This document shows positions 60,851 through 64,000 of a DNA stretch of 64,000 nt, in pieces. Every line of letters begins with the position of its first letter. The first letter of the stretch is position 1. This stretch comes from Argentina anserina (Eukaryota > Streptophyta > Magnoliopsida > Rosales > Rosaceae), in contig NC_065874.1 of NCBI RefSeq assembly GCF_933775445.1, positions 3,491,001 through 3,555,000 of the forward strand, given 5' to 3'. The notes under the pieces are model-generated. The model did no database searches and was not told the origin of the DNA. It saw only the letters and a program-made list of their open reading frames with translations. Position numbers and translations under genes: made by a program.

Positions 60851-61550
60851 CTGTGTATGAGGTTCCCAAAAGAAAGAAAAACTCTGTCGATATGAAGCCA
60901 GCTGCAAGCCAACCCTTCCAACGGGTCTTCAGGGTTTGCTCTATTTTTCGCGTGTACGTTCATTTCGGTAATGGTCAAGCCATTAAGGACGTATCGAGTG
61001 TACCACACAGTGCAACACTGCAACTAGAATTTAAGAGCAGAGGTACTTATGTTGCTTGACAAAGAAAAAAAGAGAGTAAGCTAGGTAACTATCACCATGC
61101 ATGAGTCATGAGTAAGTTCAGGAGAATGTTTATTGAATTACTGGTAATAGTTGCTGAGTCATAGTTTCCCTCCAATTAATATTCCTCCATGATGATGATC
61201 ATCGATACCGCGACTCCGTTACACTTACAGACTAGTTTGAGAACCCATTAGATCAGAGAAACTCTGTAGAAATTAAGCACTAAGAAAGGTCTGAGCCTTA
61301 CTGCATCCTTAATGGAAGACAGTAATCGGTTGACTCGGATCCCATTCCCATGACTTTGAATATATTAACCCCGTTTCAAACCTTCATTCAAAGTAGATAT
61401 GGAACTGATTTTCAATCTTCATCTCATCAACGATAAAGGCACTAACTATCGATTGAGCATTGACCTATCTTTTGTGTTTTAGTCTAGTCTTTTGGACGTG
61501 TAGTGAGGAGCAAGATACAGAAGGCATGTGTAACACAAAATTAATGGAGC
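60851..61550. other. Intergenic, promoter side of the LRR-RLK gene
   Basis: No supported gene; the frames at 60799-61059 overlap on both strands and lack motifs. Confidence 0.5.
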
Positions 61551-61558
61551 TATATATA
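61551..61558 (+). promoter_or_regulatory. TATA box of the LRR-RLK gene
   Basis: TATATATA, 68 bp upstream of the ATG at 61619. Confidence 0.5.
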
Positions 61559-61618
61559 GAGAAAGATCGATGTAAATCGAGGCCATAACAATTCAAGCTA
61601 CACAAAAAGTTGCAAGCA

Positions 61619-64000
61619 ATGGAGAGAACTCGGAATCTCTTGTCGGTAACGTTGCTGTTGGTAAACTTCTTTTCTATGGTTAGCTCAGTCTGCTTAGCCA
61701 TGGCAGCACAAACCAACATTAGCATAGACAAATCTGCTCTTCTTGTCTTCAAAGCTCGTATCACCAGTGACCCTCTAAACATAATATCGACCAACTGGTC
61801 GACCAACACTCCTGTTTGCACCTGGGTTGGCGTTACTTGTAACAAACGCCATCATCGGGTCGCAGTCTTGGATCTCTCCTACATGGAACTCGAAGGCACT
61901 ATTCCTCCGCAGCTAGGCAACTTATCATTTCTTGTTAAGCTGAGGTTCAGAAATAATAGCTTTCACGGTTCTTTGCCCCAGGAATTGGGTCGTCTGCGGC
62001 GGTTGAAGTATATTTCAGTGGTATTCAACAAGTTGGTGGGAATCATTCCGTCATGGTTTGGGTCCTTATCCAAACTTCAAAGCTTGAGTCTGTCCGGTAA
62101 CAAATTTTCAGGTTCCATACCAGCAGCCATCTTCAACTTATCAGCACTTCAAGCGATTTATTTGAGCTACAACCAATTATCAGGTACAATGTTTACATAC
62201 ATACAACAAATCATTTGAGACACTGATCTGCAGTGCGATCTTTATGTACATCATAATTCTCAGATTAAGGTATAATTACGCTTATATCTAATTAATGATT
62301 ATTAACTACAGGTAGCATACCAAAAGAAATCGGTAACCTAACAATGTTGAGGGATCTATACCTGGCTCAGAACAATTTCATAGGTACACGTGCCTCAGCT
62401 CTGCTACATGCATGCATAATGGATAAATGCCTAAACCATCTATAAATGCCTATAACCGTGCTTATTATTTTCTTTCCTTTTTAGAAATTCCAAAAGAGAT
62501 TGGCACTTTGAATCTGCTGGAGGTGTTGAATGTCCAAAATAATGCCCTCAAAGGGGCGATCCCTGTGGATGTCTTCAACATGTCTTCTCTAGCTATTCTG
62601 GTTCTACCAGACAACAGCCTGAATGGAACTCTACCAGACAATATATGTCAACATCTACCAAATATTCAAGTGCTTCATCTGACCGGTAACCAGCTTGATG
62701 GTCCACTTCCGTCCAAATTTCCGAACTGCAAAGAGCTTCGGATGCTATCATTGTCTGATAACATTTTCAGTGGAAGCATACCCAGAAATCTTGGCAACTT
62801 GACCCAGTTACAGGAACTTTATCTTGGCTATAATAATCTGGCAGGTAACAGTCATGTCAACTTCACTGTTCTTTTTTTTTGGTCAAGTCAACTTCACTGA
62901 TCACTACGTTTCTATTTGTTCAGAGAGCATGAAACTAATGTATGGTGTATAATTTTATTTTTTTAAGTTTTTTTCACTATAGAGATTTGAATCGCCTGAT
63001 GACTAGACAATTATAGGAATGCTAAGAGACAATAGTTTACATCGGGTGCTCATATTGTGGCAGGTATGGTACCACCTGAGATTGGTGATCTTCAAAATTT
63101 AGAGATATTATCACTCCAATACAATATTTTTGTTGGTCTCATTCCACCCACAATCTTCAACATGTCTTCAGTGACAGAGTTAACATTCACTATGAATCAG
63201 CTGTCAGGTAGCCTACCCGCAAACATAGGCCATGGAGTTCCAAACCTACAATATCTCTTTCTAACCGCTAATTACCTTACCGGACAAATCCCCGCCATCT
63301 TCATGTCTAATGCTTCAAAGCTGATGGACATAGATTTGAGCAATAACTTCATTTCTGGGGTTATTTCAAGCACACTCTGTTCCTTCACAAACCTTGAGTG
63401 GCTTAACTTGGGGGACAACAACTTGACAATGGATACTTCTGGTCCAAAAGAAAACATGTTCTTCAATTGTTTGGCTAATCTTACAAACTTGGGGACTTTA
63501 TCGTTGTCATACAATCCATTAGATGTCATGCTTCCTGCTTCCATTGGGAATATCTCTAAATCACTTCAAAGCTTGCTCTTACTCGATTGCAGCATGAAAG
63601 GCAGCATTCCTAGTGATGTTGGTAACTTGAGCAACTTGACAGTCTTGGATTTGGGGTACAATCAACTAAGTGGATCAATTCCTGCTTCAATAGGAAGACT
63701 TCGGAATCTCCAAGGTTTGTACTTGAGTAATAACAAACTGCAAGAACATATCCCAGATGAAGTTTGTCAACTTCAAAAACTCACCGAGTTATCTTTGGGT
63801 GTTAATCAATTCTCCGGCTCTATACCTTCATGCTTGGATCTTCTGGCTGCAACACTAAGAAAACTATCATTAAGGTCTAATTTGCTGACTTCATCAGTAC
63901 CATCTACTTTGTGGAGACTTACAGATATCTTGCAACTAGATTTGTCATCCAATTCTCTGGTTGGTTTTATCCCGGAAGATGTTGGTAATTTGAAAGCTGT
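61619..64000 (+). CDS. LRR receptor kinase, class XII-like, 5' part (runs off the window)
   Basis: Exons 61619-62183, 62312-62383, 62485-62844 and 63064 to the window end stay open and in frame. A signal peptide (about 1-30, hydrophobic LLSVTLLLVNFFSMVSSVCLA) is followed by a plant LRR N-terminal domain ending CTWVGVTC, then repeats of the LxxLxLxxNxLxGxIP type. About 20 repeats are visible. This organisation matches the FLS2/EFR-like LRR-XII receptor kinases that sense peptide or microbial ligands at the plasma membrane; the transmembrane and kinase parts would lie beyond 64000. All three introns are GT-AG and phase 1 and cut at the G of the SG motif; exon 2 is 72 bp and exon 3 is 360 bp (one and five repeats). 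No stop was seen in the exons. A receptor-like protein without a kinase cannot be excluded. Confidence 0.82.

Noticed and set aside
51500..60855. 5-bp target duplication for the outer copia
   Set aside because: CACTA and CTGTG do not match, and shifting the ends by a few bases gives no match either.
61465..61845. 126-codon minus-strand frame over the LRR gene start
   Set aside because: Antisense to the signal peptide and first exon of the receptor gene.

Overview
The window is nuclear DNA of a eudicot plant. The genes have GT-AG introns, are short and widely spaced in AT-rich DNA, and belong to plant-specific families (WRKY65-type WRKY factor, RABA1-type Rab GTPase, HLH/ACT-like protein, plastid-type Rossmann/CIA30 protein, small secreted peptide, LRR receptor kinase). 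Gene content and retrotransposon types would suit a Rosaceae-like genome, but that is only an impression and the species is not provable from the sequence.

Layout. 1-2.8 kb: AT-rich DNA with a decayed coding remnant (minus strand, 273-716), a 50-bp duplication and a fold-back element with arms of about 190 bp (1436-2131). 2.8-16.2 kb: a nest of Ty3/gypsy DNA. A minus-strand solo LTR (2799-16173) is split by a complete plus-strand chromovirus-type element (4078-14896) with 3-kb LTRs, PBS, polypurine tract and one uninterrupted gag-pol frame (7407-11900). The LTRs differ by roughly a dozen substitutions plus tandem-repeat copy number, so the insertion looks recent. 18.8-25.7 kb: an HLH/ACT-like gene (three exons) and a group IIe WRKY gene (three exons), separated by a LINE 3' remnant and an orphan exon. 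28.1-31.2 kb: a RABA1d-like GTPase on the minus strand with one 2.4-kb intron. 31.4-37.4 kb: a second LINE remnant, an unrecognised 155-aa gene, a small conserved-looking gene, and a Ty1/copia solo LTR with perfect 5-bp target duplications. 38.0-42.4 kb: a 16-exon minus-strand gene for a 593-aa plastid-type protein with a CIA30 domain embedded in an NAD(P)-binding fold. 44.6-45.3 kb: a hAT-like element carrying tRNA-like A and B boxes. 48 kb: a 99-aa secreted peptide precursor with two peptide-hormone-like motifs. 51.5-60.9 kb: a degenerate Ty1/copia element split by a second degenerate Ty1/copia element. 61.6-64.0 kb: the start of an LRR receptor-kinase gene that runs off the window.

The host genes do not form a pathway. 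They are separate loci for transcription (HLH/ACT, WRKY), trans-Golgi/endosome trafficking (RABA1d), plastid biogenesis (Rossmann/CIA30), and peptide signalling and perception (secreted peptide, LRR-RLK). From memory of Arabidopsis locus numbering, the HLH/ACT plus WRKY65 pair and the RABA1d plus Rossmann/CIA30 pair each match adjacent Arabidopsis loci, so this looks like ancestral gene order opened up by transposon insertions. The most interesting points are the self-family nested gypsy insertion, the two-motif peptide precursor, the receptor ectodomain split by phase-1 introns at repeat boundaries, and the tRNA-like promoter inside a hAT-like element.
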